Assembly (NCBI GenBank): GCA_027858795.1
Contig: JAQICF010000032.1
Coordinates: 1-7,979, forward strand
Direction: 5' to 3'
Length of the DNA stretch: 7,979 bases
Source: Candidatus Delongbacteria bacterium
Lineage (GTDB): Bacteria; Delongbacteria; UBA4055
Shown here: piece after piece, positions 1 to 6,095 of the stretch
Numbering within the stretch: position 1 is the first letter of the stretch
Layout: the number at the start of each line of letters is the position of its first letter
The notes under the pieces: model-generated
What the model saw: the letters and a program-made list of their open reading frames with translations, nothing else
What the model was told of the DNA's origin: nothing
Database searches by the model: none
Translations under genes and position numbers: made by a program

Positions 1-14
1 AAGATTTTTCAAAA

Positions 15-2270
15 ATGCCTGAAAAAATAAGAGAGATGAATGAAAATTTACTGAAAGAATCAAAAAAAATACTAGAAGATATTTCAGATAATTTTATAAA
101 GTATGATACGGATAGTGATGGGAAAGATGTTGTAAAATATTTGTCAGATTATTCAGATACAAATATGATTGAAAAAAATATGGATGATATTGAATGTTAT
201 CAAAATATCCTTGGGGTAGAAAATATTGTTCTAACAAAAAATGTTCTAGAAGAAATAGAAGAATTAATAGAGAATAAAAAACAGCAGAATGAAGAATCAA
301 AAAAAGGTATAAAAGATTTTATAAAAGAAGCTATAAAGAGAGAATATTTTGGAGAACCGGCACCAAAAAAAGAACCGGAAGTAAAACCCGCGATACCAGA
401 GAAGAAAGTAATTAATTACGTAGTACGAAAAAGCAATAAATCGTTAAAGGAGATCAAAGATATAGTTATTGATTTCTTAAAGAAAAATGAAGCCATATTT
501 GATAAAATTATTTTTGAAAATAAGGGAGTATCCTTGTCAATTACTGACAGAATTCTGGACATTAACTTTAAACTTGGTACAGGTTATGTGGTGAATTTTA
601 TTTCAGAACCGGACACAAATCATGGTAAGTTTTACCAAAACCTTTTGAAAGTTTTCAATGAAGTTAAGGAGAAAATTTACCGGGATCATAGTATTATTGT
701 AGTTCCGGAAGAAGGGAAAAGTTTAAGTTATTTGAATAGTTTTTACCAAAATTATATCTTTATAAGGGAAAAGTTAGATACAATGTTACTTCAATACAAA
801 CTTCAACATTCATTGTTGAACGAGAATTTTGCAGTCAAGTATTTAATCTTTGAAAAACTCTCTGCGAAATATTTAATATTCTATACCGGTAACAAAAATC
901 TTGTAGAAGCTGTAGAGGGGTATTTTCAGAATCAAGCTAAATTAGGAACGATGCCATTTCAGATCGAATATATTGAGCTAGATGGTGATATTAACACTGC
1001 GATAACATCTAGGTATGAAAAAAGAAAAAATAAAATTGATCTCATTGATAAAGATAATTATTTAAAAACAACAAATTTATGTAGTGATAAATTCAATGAA
1101 TCTGTTTTGTTAGATATGACAGGAGTAAAGATCTTGATAGATCCATCTGAGGGTTATGATGGGGAAGACTTGGATATTGTGATTCTTACTGATGCAAAAA
1201 AAGGTAATTTGAATTTAATTCCGAAGATTATGGCAAAAAATCCTAATGCAAAATTATTTACTTCGGATATTACATACAAAATTTCAAGAATCAAGTGGAT
1301 CAAGATAATCAATTCTGCTATTTTGGAAGCAGACGGTGGTAAAGTCGGATTTACAAAGCAAGATGTAGATAATGTAAATGAAAGAGTTATCAGAATAACT
1401 CCTGAAGGAAAAGGGTATAATTTTAGAGGATTGGTTAATATTAAGTTTTTCAACGCAGGTTGTATCCCAGGAGCCTCAATTGTAGAGATAAGAGATGCCG
1501 CTCAAAATATTATGTATCTAGGTAATATTTGCCAAGAATCATCTGGATTGCTAAAAGGAGCAGATATAGATCTTTTACCATATAATTATATTTTCTTCAA
1601 ATCTGAAATTGATGATAAAGATAAGCCAATGCCTTTACCTATGGATCAAGTTAAAGAAAAGCTGGAAGATGGAAAGCAAGTATTTATCTTTACTGATAAT
1701 ATTGGACAACAGCAACATGCCTTAGTAGATTTATATTCTGCAGGTATCAATTATCCTATTATTGCAGGAGACTCAACATTTGGATTGGTGAATAAAGAGA
1801 TAAACAAATTATTAAACTTTGGATCAAGTTGGGGTGACCATTTTGAAGATAAAGAACTTTTTATAAGAAGTATTCAAAAGGTAGAACCTTTTGTTGACGA
1901 ATACGAATTTTATAAAAAATTCTCGACAGATTCTCCACTGGTATTTTTAATCCCGTTTGATCTGGCAGAAGTTGATATGGTAATAAAGAATAAAGTATTT
2001 ACAAATAATTTAGTTGTTATTCCAACCAGCAGAACATTAGAATATAATAAAATTCTTGAGAAAACAACTTCATCAATGGATCCAGATGATACCAAAGACA
2101 GTAAAGTTAATGAGTATAACTATATTGTTAGAACTGAAATAGACAAAATCTTTGAAATTACAAATAATTCTAGCAATCTTAAGAGTTTTGTAGCAGTAAA
2201 TGAAACATTTTCAGGCAAAGATTCTAAAGTAATAAAATTAAAAGTAAATGAAGAAGTAAAAATTTATTAG
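15..2270 (+). CDS. Degenerate metallo-beta-lactamase/beta-CASP fold protein (probable pseudoenzyme)
   Basis: Residues about 367-690 follow the layout of beta-CASP RNA-processing nucleases (CPSF73/RNase J/TTHA0252 type). The fold opens with VLLDMTGVKILIDPSEG. ILTDAKKGNLNLIP (390-403) sits where LTHAHLDHxGxLP belongs, NAGCIPGAS (480-488) where AGHxPGSA belongs, and MYLGN (500-504) where YSGD belongs. GKQVFIFTDNIGQQQHAL (553 on) matches GGKVLIPxFAxxRxQEx, and SPLVFLIPFDLAE (640 on) matches the beta-CASP PxVVLAxxGML strand. Every metal ligand is changed: HxHxDH reads D393-A-K395-K-G397-N398, the next His is C483, the bridging Asp is N504, and no histidine occurs after H609, so the C-terminal ligands are absent. 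I infer a non-catalytic RNA-binding or partner protein. Residues 1-110 are charged and helical, 112-131 form a Pro/Lys/Glu linker, and 135-360 are unrecognised. The frame is open to the left edge and no Shine-Dalgarno precedes this ATG, so the true start may lie outside. queE follows after 10 bp. Confidence 0.75.
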   Translation: MPEKIREMNENLLKESKKILEDISDNFIKYDTDSDGKDVVKYLSDYSDTNMIEKNMDDIECYQNILGVENIVLTKNVLEEIEELIENKKQQNEESKKGIKDFIKEAIKREYFGEPAPKKEPEVKPAIPEKKVINYVVRKSNKSLKEIKDIVIDFLKKNEAIFDKIIFENKGVSLSITDRILDINFKLGTGYVVNFISEPDTNHGKFYQNLLKVFNEVKEKIYRDHSIIVVPEEGKSLSYLNSFYQNYIFIREKLDTMLLQYKLQHSLLNENFAVKYLIFEKLSAKYLIFYTGNKNLVEAVEGYFQNQAKLGTMPFQIEYIELDGDINTAITSRYEKRKNKIDLIDKDNYLKTTNLCSDKFNESVLLDMTGVKILIDPSEGYDGEDLDIVILTDAKKGNLNLIPKIMAKNPNAKLFTSDITYKISRIKWIKIINSAILEADGGKVGFTKQDVDNVNERVIRITPEGKGYNFRGLVNIKFFNAGCIPGASIVEIRDAAQNIMYLGNICQESSGLLKGADIDLLPYNYIFFKSEIDDKDKPMPLPMDQVKEKLEDGKQVFIFTDNIGQQQHALVDLYSAGINYPIIAGDSTFGLVNKEINKLLNFGSSWGDHFEDKELFIRSIQKVEPFVDEYEFYKKFSTDSPLVFLIPFDLAEVDMVIKNKVFTNNLVVIPTSRTLEYNKILEKTTSSMDPDDTKDSKVNEYNYIVRTEIDKIFEITNNSSNLKSFVAVNETFSGKDSKVIKLKVNEEVKIY

Positions 2271-2280
2271 ATGGTTTTAT

Positions 2281-2922
2281 ATGATAAAAGTTAACGAAAT
2301 ATTTAAATCATTGCAGGGGGAGTCATCATATATGGGACTCCCTTGTGTTTTTGTCAGGTTGACAGGATGCAACCTTAGATGTAGTTGGTGTGATACAGAG
2401 TATGCCTATGATAATGGTGCTGATTATACTATGGAAGAACTGATATCCTCTATTGAAAGATTTGATGTAAAATTAGTTGAGTTTACAGGCGGAGAGCCTT
2501 TATTGCAGAAGGGTGAATTAATTCCATTGATTGAGTATTTATTATCAAAAGATTACAAGATACTGCTTGAAACCAATGGATCTATTCGATTGAACGATAT
2601 TCCAAAAGAAGTTGTGAAAATCGTTGATATAAAACTAAAAGGTTCTGGTGAAGGAGATACTTTTTTAACAGATAATTTAAACTTGATAGAAAAGAAAGAT
2701 GAAATTAAGTTTGTATTATCAAACATTTCTGATTATAATGAAATGAAGAATATAATTAAAAAGTACCATTTAGAAAAAAACAAATCAATATTAATTTCAA
2801 GAGTATTTAACTCAGAATTGACCAACGAACAGTTAGCTGACAAGTTATTGGATGACGGTTTGAATGTGCGCTTTCAAATTCAGCAACACAAATTGATTTG
2901 GGGAGATAAACAAGGGAAGTAA
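2281..2922 (+). CDS. queE: 7-carboxy-7-deazaguanine synthase QueE (radical SAM)
   Basis: QueE converts 6-carboxy-5,6,7,8-tetrahydropterin to 7-carboxy-7-deazaguanine in the cytoplasm, the ring-contraction step on the way to preQ0, preQ1 and queuosine in tRNA. The 213-residue length is normal for the family. The N-terminus has NEIFKSLQGESSYMG (5-19), the family signature. The 4Fe-4S cluster cysteines are C30, C34 and C37 (CNLRCSWC), followed by D38-T39 near the expected Mg2+ site. FTGGEPLLQ (68-76) is the SAM-binding GGEP motif, LETNGS (96-101) follows, and the C-terminus has the typical RFQIQQHKLIW. The ATG is 10 bp after the upstream stop, with only a weak purine stretch (AGATGG) before it, so translation may be coupled to the preceding gene. 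No queC, queD or queF is in the window, so the pathway partners must lie elsewhere. Confidence 0.95.
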   Translation: MIKVNEIFKSLQGESSYMGLPCVFVRLTGCNLRCSWCDTEYAYDNGADYTMEELISSIERFDVKLVEFTGGEPLLQKGELIPLIEYLLSKDYKILLETNGSIRLNDIPKEVVKIVDIKLKGSGEGDTFLTDNLNLIEKKDEIKFVLSNISDYNEMKNIIKKYHLEKNKSILISRVFNSELTNEQLADKLLDDGLNVRFQIQQHKLIWGDKQGK

Positions 2923-2929
2923 CTTCATT

Positions 2930-2958
2930 CTTAACTTAAAGATTTTTTTAACTAGAAT
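2930..2958 (+). promoter_or_regulatory. Possible sigma70-type promoter for the Dabb-domain gene
   Basis: The 64-bp gap after queE has a -10-like TAGAAT at 2953-2958, five of six matches to TATAAT. A weak -35-like TTAACT lies at 2931-2936 with a 16-nt spacer. A 10-nt direct repeat TTTTTAACTA (2945-2954 and 2962-2971) surrounds this region. The AT-rich background makes chance matches likely, and read-through from queE is equally possible. Confidence 0.25.
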
Positions 2959-2973
2959 ACATTTTTAACTAAA

Positions 2974-2981
2974 AGAGGAGG
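2974..2981 (+). promoter_or_regulatory. Strong Shine-Dalgarno site deciding a TTG start
   Basis: AGAGGAGG lies 5 nt before the TTG at 2987. It decides the start of the following gene: the next ATG (3005) is too far from this site and would remove the conserved first strand of the domain. Confidence 0.8.
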
Positions 2982-2986
2982 AAACT

Positions 2987-3289
2987 TTGATCAAACATAT
3001 AGTAATGTGGAGTATGAAAAAAGACTCTGATCTTGCATTGAAAATTGGCAATGCAATGGAAGTAAAGAAAAGACTAGAAAGCCTGAAATCTAATATTTTT
3101 GAGATCAAGAAGTTTGAGGTTGGAATTAACTTTTCTAATGCTTCATCGGCATATGACATTGTCCTTTACTCAGAATTTGATAGTAGAGAAGGTTTAGATC
3201 ATTATATAAGACATCCTAAACATTTACTGGTAAGAGAATATATCGATAATGTTACAGAAGAGCATCATGTTATTGATTATGAGATTTAG
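2987..3289 (+). CDS. Dabb (stress-responsive A/B barrel) domain protein
   Basis: This 100-residue protein is a single Dabb domain, a ferredoxin-like alpha+beta fold that forms dimeric barrels. It shows IKHIVMWSMK at the N-terminus (first strand with the conserved His4), then a helix, then FEVGINFS. AYDIVLYSEFDSREGLDHYI follows with the usual YDlvLxseFxsxxxLxxY pattern, then HPKHLLVREYI and a final strand HHVIDYEI. Family members are small cytoplasmic proteins, some enzymes and many of unknown role, so no reaction can be assigned. The TTG start is supported by the strong AGAGGAGG site and by keeping the first strand. The gene ends 17 bp from the convergent hemW stop, and I see no clear terminator hairpin between them. 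Confidence 0.88.
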   Translation: MIKHIVMWSMKKDSDLALKIGNAMEVKKRLESLKSNIFEIKKFEVGINFSNASSAYDIVLYSEFDSREGLDHYIRHPKHLLVREYIDNVTEEHHVIDYEI

Positions 3290-3306
3290 GTAAATAAAGA
3301 TTAGGA

Positions 3307-4440
3307 TCAATCCAGTAAAATATCAGAAACAATCGTATTATAGATATTCATGTGTTCAGGATTGATATAGAGGTTTTTTTTGTTCAAAATCAAAAAGCTA
3401 TTATTAATGTGTTTTTCTATTTTAGAACCGAAATCTGATAGAAGACTTTGATTGAATGTGTACCAATAGTTTTCAAGCGATACCCCATTTAATGTTCTTA
3501 ATCCTAGCATAATAAATTCATTTTTTTTATCATGTAAACTTAAAGAGTTCTTATTTGGATATTTTAATGATTTAAGATCTGTATATTGCATAACATCGCT
3601 ATCGTTGTACCATCTAGTATTATTAAAGAATGAATGTGCTGAAGCTCCCAGTCCAATATAATTACCAAAATCCCAGGTGTTTAGATTATGCTTGGAACTT
3701 TTGTTGTGTTTTCTGAAATTTGATAACTCATAATGTTCATAACCATGTGGCTTAAAAAATTCTTTAACAAGATCATAATATTCACCTTCAATATCATCTT
3801 CAATTTTTTTTATTTCTTTATTCTGTAGCAGTGAATGGAATTTTGTTTGTTCATAATAAGTCAGCATATATGCTGAGATGTGTTCGGGTTCTAACTCCAT
3901 TAGTTTATTTATTGAATAAATCAATGAATTGACAGTTTGTCCAGGAATTGAAAATATCAGGTCTAAATTGATATTGTCAAATCCCGATTTTCTTGCTGAA
4001 TTATAAGTTCTATATATATCTTGAGTAGTATGAGTTCTACCTAATGTTCGTAATTCTTTGTTTAAAAATGACTGAGATCCAATAGAAAGTCTATTAATTC
4101 CAAATTCTTTGAAAAGTTTTAATTTTTCCTCAGTTACTGATCCAGGATTGACTTCGATAGTAAATTCAATATCTTTAGCATAATTTAATTTTTGCTTTAA
4201 GCCGGTTAATAGATCGGTTAGTGAATCTATTGAAAGTGAATTTGGAGTTCCACCACCAAGGTAGATAGATTTGATATCTTGTCCTATGATATCACTGTAT
4301 GACTCTAATTCTTCAAAAATCTTTTTAACATATCTACTTTTTAATGATTCATCTTTTGAAGAGATTGAATAGAAATCACAATACGGACATTTAGTATCGC
4401 AAAAAGGAATATGTATATAAATATGTTCTATCTTTTTCAT
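3307..4440 (-). CDS. hemW: Heme chaperone HemW (radical SAM, HemN-like family)
   Basis: HemW proteins bind heme and deliver it to membrane haem proteins; many are mis-annotated as oxygen-independent coproporphyrinogen III oxidase. YIHIPFCDTKCPYCDF gives the 4Fe-4S cysteines C14, C18 and C21. The residue two after C21 is Phe23, as in HemW, where true HemN has a fourth Cys. GGGTP (62-66) binds SAM, and EVNPG (96-100), GSQSF (121-125) and LDLIFSIPGQT (159-169) are family motifs. YELSNF (237-242), HN (251-252) and YIGLGASAHSF (261-271) mark the HemW region. The 377-residue length is typical, and the N-terminal extension of HemN is absent. The C-terminal HemW domain is complete, ending at a TGA. 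No Shine-Dalgarno precedes the ATG, but it keeps the conserved HIYIHIPFC start. Transcription runs opposite to the tRNA operon, from the same intergenic region. Confidence 0.93.
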   Translation of the reverse strand: MKKIEHIYIHIPFCDTKCPYCDFYSISSKDESLKSRYVKKIFEELESYSDIIGQDIKSIYLGGGTPNSLSIDSLTDLLTGLKQKLNYAKDIEFTIEVNPGSVTEEKLKLFKEFGINRLSIGSQSFLNKELRTLGRTHTTQDIYRTYNSARKSGFDNINLDLIFSIPGQTVNSLIYSINKLMELEPEHISAYMLTYYEQTKFHSLLQNKEIKKIEDDIEGEYYDLVKEFFKPHGYEHYELSNFRKHNKSSKHNLNTWDFGNYIGLGASAHSFFNNTRWYNDSDVMQYTDLKSLKYPNKNSLSLHDKKNEFIMLGLRTLNGVSLENYWYTFNQSLLSDFGSKIEKHINNSFLILNKKNLYINPEHMNIYNTIVSDILLD

Positions 4441-4582
4441 AGGTCTGCAATGTAATTATTTTGACAACTTTTAACAAATAAAAACAAATGACATAAATAT
4501 ATTCATTGTTGAATCTTAAAACCCCTAAAATTTAAACCTAGATGTTTTTCAGGAGTTTTCAATTCTAAGACTGTAAAATTTC

Positions 4583-4614
4583 TTGACAAGGCATAATAAA
4601 AATAGTATCTTTGC
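4583..4614 (+). promoter_or_regulatory. FCB/Bacteroidetes-type promoter of the tRNA-Ser operon
   Basis: A perfect TTGACA (4583-4588) is followed, after 17 nt, by TATCTTTGC (4606-4614). This fits the Bacteroidetes housekeeping -7 consensus TAnnTTTG and also overlaps a weak sigma70 -10 (TATCTT). Transcription would start near 4618-4622, about 30 nt before the first tRNA. The leader contains a small hairpin, AGTCTC (4631-4636) pairing with GAGATT (4642-4647). Upstream, 4441-4582 is AT-rich; the hemW promoter should be on its minus strand, but I see no convincing boxes for it. Confidence 0.7.
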
Positions 4615-4647
4615 ATTCTCAAAAAGCGGAAGTCTCTTTATGAGATT

Positions 4648-4731
4648 GGAGGATTAGTCCTAATTGGTAAGGCAGCGGTCTTGAAAACCGCCGGGTTTAC
4701 GCCCTTGGGGGTTCGAGTCCCTTATCCTCCG
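4648..4731 (+). tRNA. tRNA-Ser (anticodon UGA)
   Basis: The acceptor stem GGAGGAT (4648-4654) pairs fully with ATCCTCC (4724-4730), and the discriminator is G4731. The anticodon stem is GCGGT (4675-4679) with ACCGC (4687-4691). The loop CTTGAAA places anticodon TGA at 4682-4684, which reads UCA and, by wobble, other UCN codons. A long variable arm (4692-4706) with GGG/CCC pairing makes it class II, as expected for serine. The T arm is GGGGG, loop TTCGAGT, CCCTT. CCA is not encoded: CTG follows the discriminator. Confidence 0.95.
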
Positions 4732-4739
4732 CTGAGATT

Positions 4740-4767
4740 ACAAGAGTGTTCGTAAAAACACTCTTGT
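4740..4767 (+). repeat. Hairpin 1 of the tRNA spacer (11-bp stem)
   Basis: ACAAGAGTGTT (4740-4750) and AACACTCTTGT (4757-4767) are perfect reverse complements around the 6-nt loop CGTAAA. It lies 9 nt after the first tRNA and is followed by TTA, so the T tract is short. It could be a weak terminator, a processing or stability hairpin, or a relative of the two hairpins downstream, which have the same CAAGAGT/ACTCTTG arms. Confidence 0.75.
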
Positions 4768-4785
4768 TTACAATATCAAAGGATG

Positions 4786-4844
4786 ATTCAAGAGTTCACA
4801 CTCTTGATTCAAGACGAAAATTCAAGAGTTCACACTCTTGATTC
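4786..4844 (+). repeat. Two perfect 25-nt direct repeats, each a hairpin
   Basis: Identical 25-nt units lie at 4786-4810 and 4820-4844, separated by 9 nt. Each contains TCAAGAGT, the loop TCAC, and ACTCTTGA, forming an 8-bp stem (4788-4807 and 4822-4841). The arms match those of the hairpin at 4740-4767. The segment ends 7 nt before the second tRNA, so any hairpin here would sit in the precursor RNA between the two tRNAs. Confidence 0.85.
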
Positions 4845-4850
4845 GTAAAC

Positions 4851-4937
4851 GGGGAATTGGCTGAGAGGCTTAAAGCGGCAGTTTGCTAAACTGTTGAAGG
4901 AGCAATCCTTCCGCAGGTTCGAATCCTGTGTTCCCCG
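4851..4937 (+). tRNA. tRNA-Ser (anticodon GCU)
   Basis: The acceptor stem GGGGAAT (4851-4857) pairs with GTTCCCC (4930-4936) with one G-U pair, and the discriminator is G4937. The anticodon stem is GCAGT (4878-4882) with ACTGT (4890-4894). The loop TTGCTAA gives anticodon GCT at 4885-4887, reading AGC and AGU. A long variable arm with AAGGA/TCCTT pairing makes it class II. The T arm is GCAGG, loop TTCGAAT, CCTGT. CCA is not encoded (CAG follows). It is probably co-transcribed with tRNA-Ser(UGA). Confidence 0.95.
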
Positions 4938-4943
4938 CAGACA

Positions 4944-4978
4944 GAAAGGGTAGTCATTGACTACCCTTTCTTATTTTT
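4944..4978 (+). terminator. Intrinsic terminator of the tRNA-Ser operon
   Basis: A perfect 12-bp stem pairs GAAAGGGTAGTC (4944-4955) with GACTACCCTTTC (4959-4970) around a 3-nt loop. TTATTTTT (4971-4978) follows. It begins 7 nt after the second tRNA and would end the two-tRNA transcript. Confidence 0.9.
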
Positions 4979-4988
4979 GATAAACTTC

Positions 4989-5073
4989 GTACTACGGCGT
5001 CGAATAGAAATTTTGTTCGCGTCACTTAGTTACCTAAGCTCCACTTCAAAAATTTATATTCTCCTTGTACTAC
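4989..5073. repeat. 85-nt imperfect palindrome bounded by GTACTAC copies
   Basis: GAATAGAAATTTTG (5002-5015) is nearly the reverse complement of CAAAAATTTATATTC (5047-5061), with one mismatch and one bulge. Inside, CTTAG (5025-5029) and CTAAG (5034-5038) form a tip hairpin around TTAC. GTACTAC occurs in direct orientation at both ends (4989-4995 and 5067-5073) and, being nearly palindromic itself, can also pair across the element. Base composition is less AT-rich than nearby intergenic DNA. It has no coding potential and resembles a small palindromic intergenic repeat. Confidence 0.6.
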
Positions 5074-5132
5074 TTGCTTCTAAAAAATCTGAGTAGCGCA
5101 TCTCAAGATTAAAAAATTCGTTTTTTTTTACT

Positions 5133-5161
5133 TTGTTTTATTAATAAATATTAGGTATAAT
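5133..5161 (+). promoter_or_regulatory. Candidate promoter of the xerD gene set
   Basis: A consensus -10 TATAAT is at 5156-5161, with a weak -35-like TTTGTT at 5133-5138 and a 17-nt spacer. This puts the start point about 25 nt before the xerD ATG. The rest of 5074-5194 is AT-rich, with a run of nine T at 5121-5129, and I see no other gene or site in it. The AT-rich setting lowers confidence. Confidence 0.4.
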
Positions 5162-5194
5162 TATATTTTAATAAAACTATCAACAATTGATGCC

Positions 5195-6094
5195 ATGAAA
5201 GACCTTATAGAAGAATTTTTAAAATATCTGGGGAATGAGAAGAATTATTCTGAGAATACGATAAAATCGTATCGTACAGATCTAATTGATCTATGGAATT
5301 TCATTGAAAAGAAATCAGCAGATGAATTTGATATTAAAGATCTTACAAAAGAGAAGCTTAGACCGTACCTGAGAAATTTAATAATAAAAAAACTTTCCAA
5401 GAAAACTTACAATAGACGAATCGCTTCATTTAAAAGCTTTTTCAATTACTTATTCAGGAATAAGATCATTGATAAAGACGTTGGTTCAAGCATCAGTTCT
5501 ATCAGAACTGAACAGAGATTGCCTGAATTTGTAAGTCATGATCAGATGAAAACGATAATGGAAAGTTTTGACGAAGGAGATTTCTTTTCAGCTCGTGAAA
5601 GTTTGATATTTGAATTTTTCTACGGTACAGGTATTAGATTAAGTGAACTTTATGATATGACAGTGTATACGATCAATTATACTAAAGGTACGATATCGGT
5701 AATTGGAAAAGGTTCTAAACAGAGAATCTTACCGATTTCAGATCATATAAAAAATAAGAATAAAAAATATTTACAATTTAGAAAAAATGTTCTCTCAGAG
5801 CATAGTAAAGAAACAGATTATCTGTTTATTTCACAAAATGGAGATCATTTGTCCAAAAGACAGATTCAGAGGATTGTCAGAGATAAGTTAAAAAGATTAG
5901 CAACGGTGAATAAAACATCACCTCATATTTTAAGGCATACTTTTGCAACACACTTGATGGACCAGGGTGCAGATATCATGGCAGTAAAAGAATTGTTAGG
6001 TCATGAAAGTTTATCAACGACACAAGTATATACTCATGTTTCATTGGAAAAATTAAAAGCAATTTATAAGAAAGCTCATCCTAAAGGAGAATAA
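5195..6094 (+). CDS. xerD: XerC/XerD-family tyrosine recombinase, XerD-type
   Basis: Xer recombinases cut and rejoin DNA at dif near the replication terminus to resolve chromosome dimers, working with FtsK. Residues 1-85 form the SAM-like DNA-binding domain (IEEFLKYLGNEKNYSENTIK onward), and about 105-290 the catalytic domain. The full active set is present: R148 (GTGIRLSEL), K172 (GKGSKQR), H244 and R247 (SPHILRHTFATHL), H270 (ELLGHESLSTTQ) and the nucleophile Y279 (VYTHVS). These positions equal those I recall for E. coli XerD, and the 299-residue length fits a chromosomal Xer protein with no integrase arm-binding extension. XerC cannot be excluded, since FCB genomes are often inconsistently labelled. 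The ATG lacks a Shine-Dalgarno, and the nearby upstream ATG and TTG are out of frame. The next gene starts 1 bp after the stop, and its ribosome site lies inside this gene's last codons. Confidence 0.9.
   Translation: MKDLIEEFLKYLGNEKNYSENTIKSYRTDLIDLWNFIEKKSADEFDIKDLTKEKLRPYLRNLIIKKLSKKTYNRRIASFKSFFNYLFRNKIIDKDVGSSISSIRTEQRLPEFVSHDQMKTIMESFDEGDFFSARESLIFEFFYGTGIRLSELYDMTVYTINYTKGTISVIGKGSKQRILPISDHIKNKNKKYLQFRKNVLSEHSKETDYLFISQNGDHLSKRQIQRIVRDKLKRLATVNKTSPHILRHTFATHLMDQGADIMAVKELLGHESLSTTQVYTHVSLEKLKAIYKKAHPKGE
6084..6089 (+). promoter_or_regulatory. Shine-Dalgarno site deciding a second TTG start
   Basis: AAGGAG at the end of xerD lies 6 nt before TTG 6096. It supports that start and suggests coupled translation with xerD. 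Confidence 0.7.
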
Positions 6095-6095
6095 T

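Noticed and set aside
94..2095. Minus-strand open frames inside the first gene (94-300, 1154-1453, 1910-2095)
   Set aside because: They lie fully inside a convincing plus-strand gene, have low-complexity hydrophobic translations and no ribosome site; they are antisense shadows.
2965..3159. Minus-strand open frame opposite the Dabb gene
   Set aside because: The plus-strand Dabb gene has domain motifs and a strong ribosome site; the antisense frame shows neither.
3290..3306. Bidirectional terminator between the Dabb gene and hemW
   Set aside because: The 17-bp gap has no inverted repeat long enough to call.
3307..4440. Calling this gene hemN (coproporphyrinogen III oxidase)
   Set aside because: The cluster motif is CxxxCxxC followed by D-F, without the fourth Cys of HemN. 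The HemN N-terminal extension is absent and the C-terminal HemW region is present.
4648..4731. tRNA-Sec, because of the long variable arm and a TGA in the loop
   Set aside because: The anticodon is UGA, not UCA, and the acceptor stem is 7 bp; this is a normal serine tRNA.
4786..4844. CRISPR array
   Set aside because: Only two repeats with a 9-nt gap, no spacers of useful length and no cas genes.
4648..6094. Integrative element with a tRNA-Ser attachment site and the recombinase as its integrase
   Set aside because: The recombinase is a standard-length Xer protein without an arm-binding domain. I see no duplicated tRNA 3' end, and the downstream genes are envelope genes, not phage or conjugation genes.
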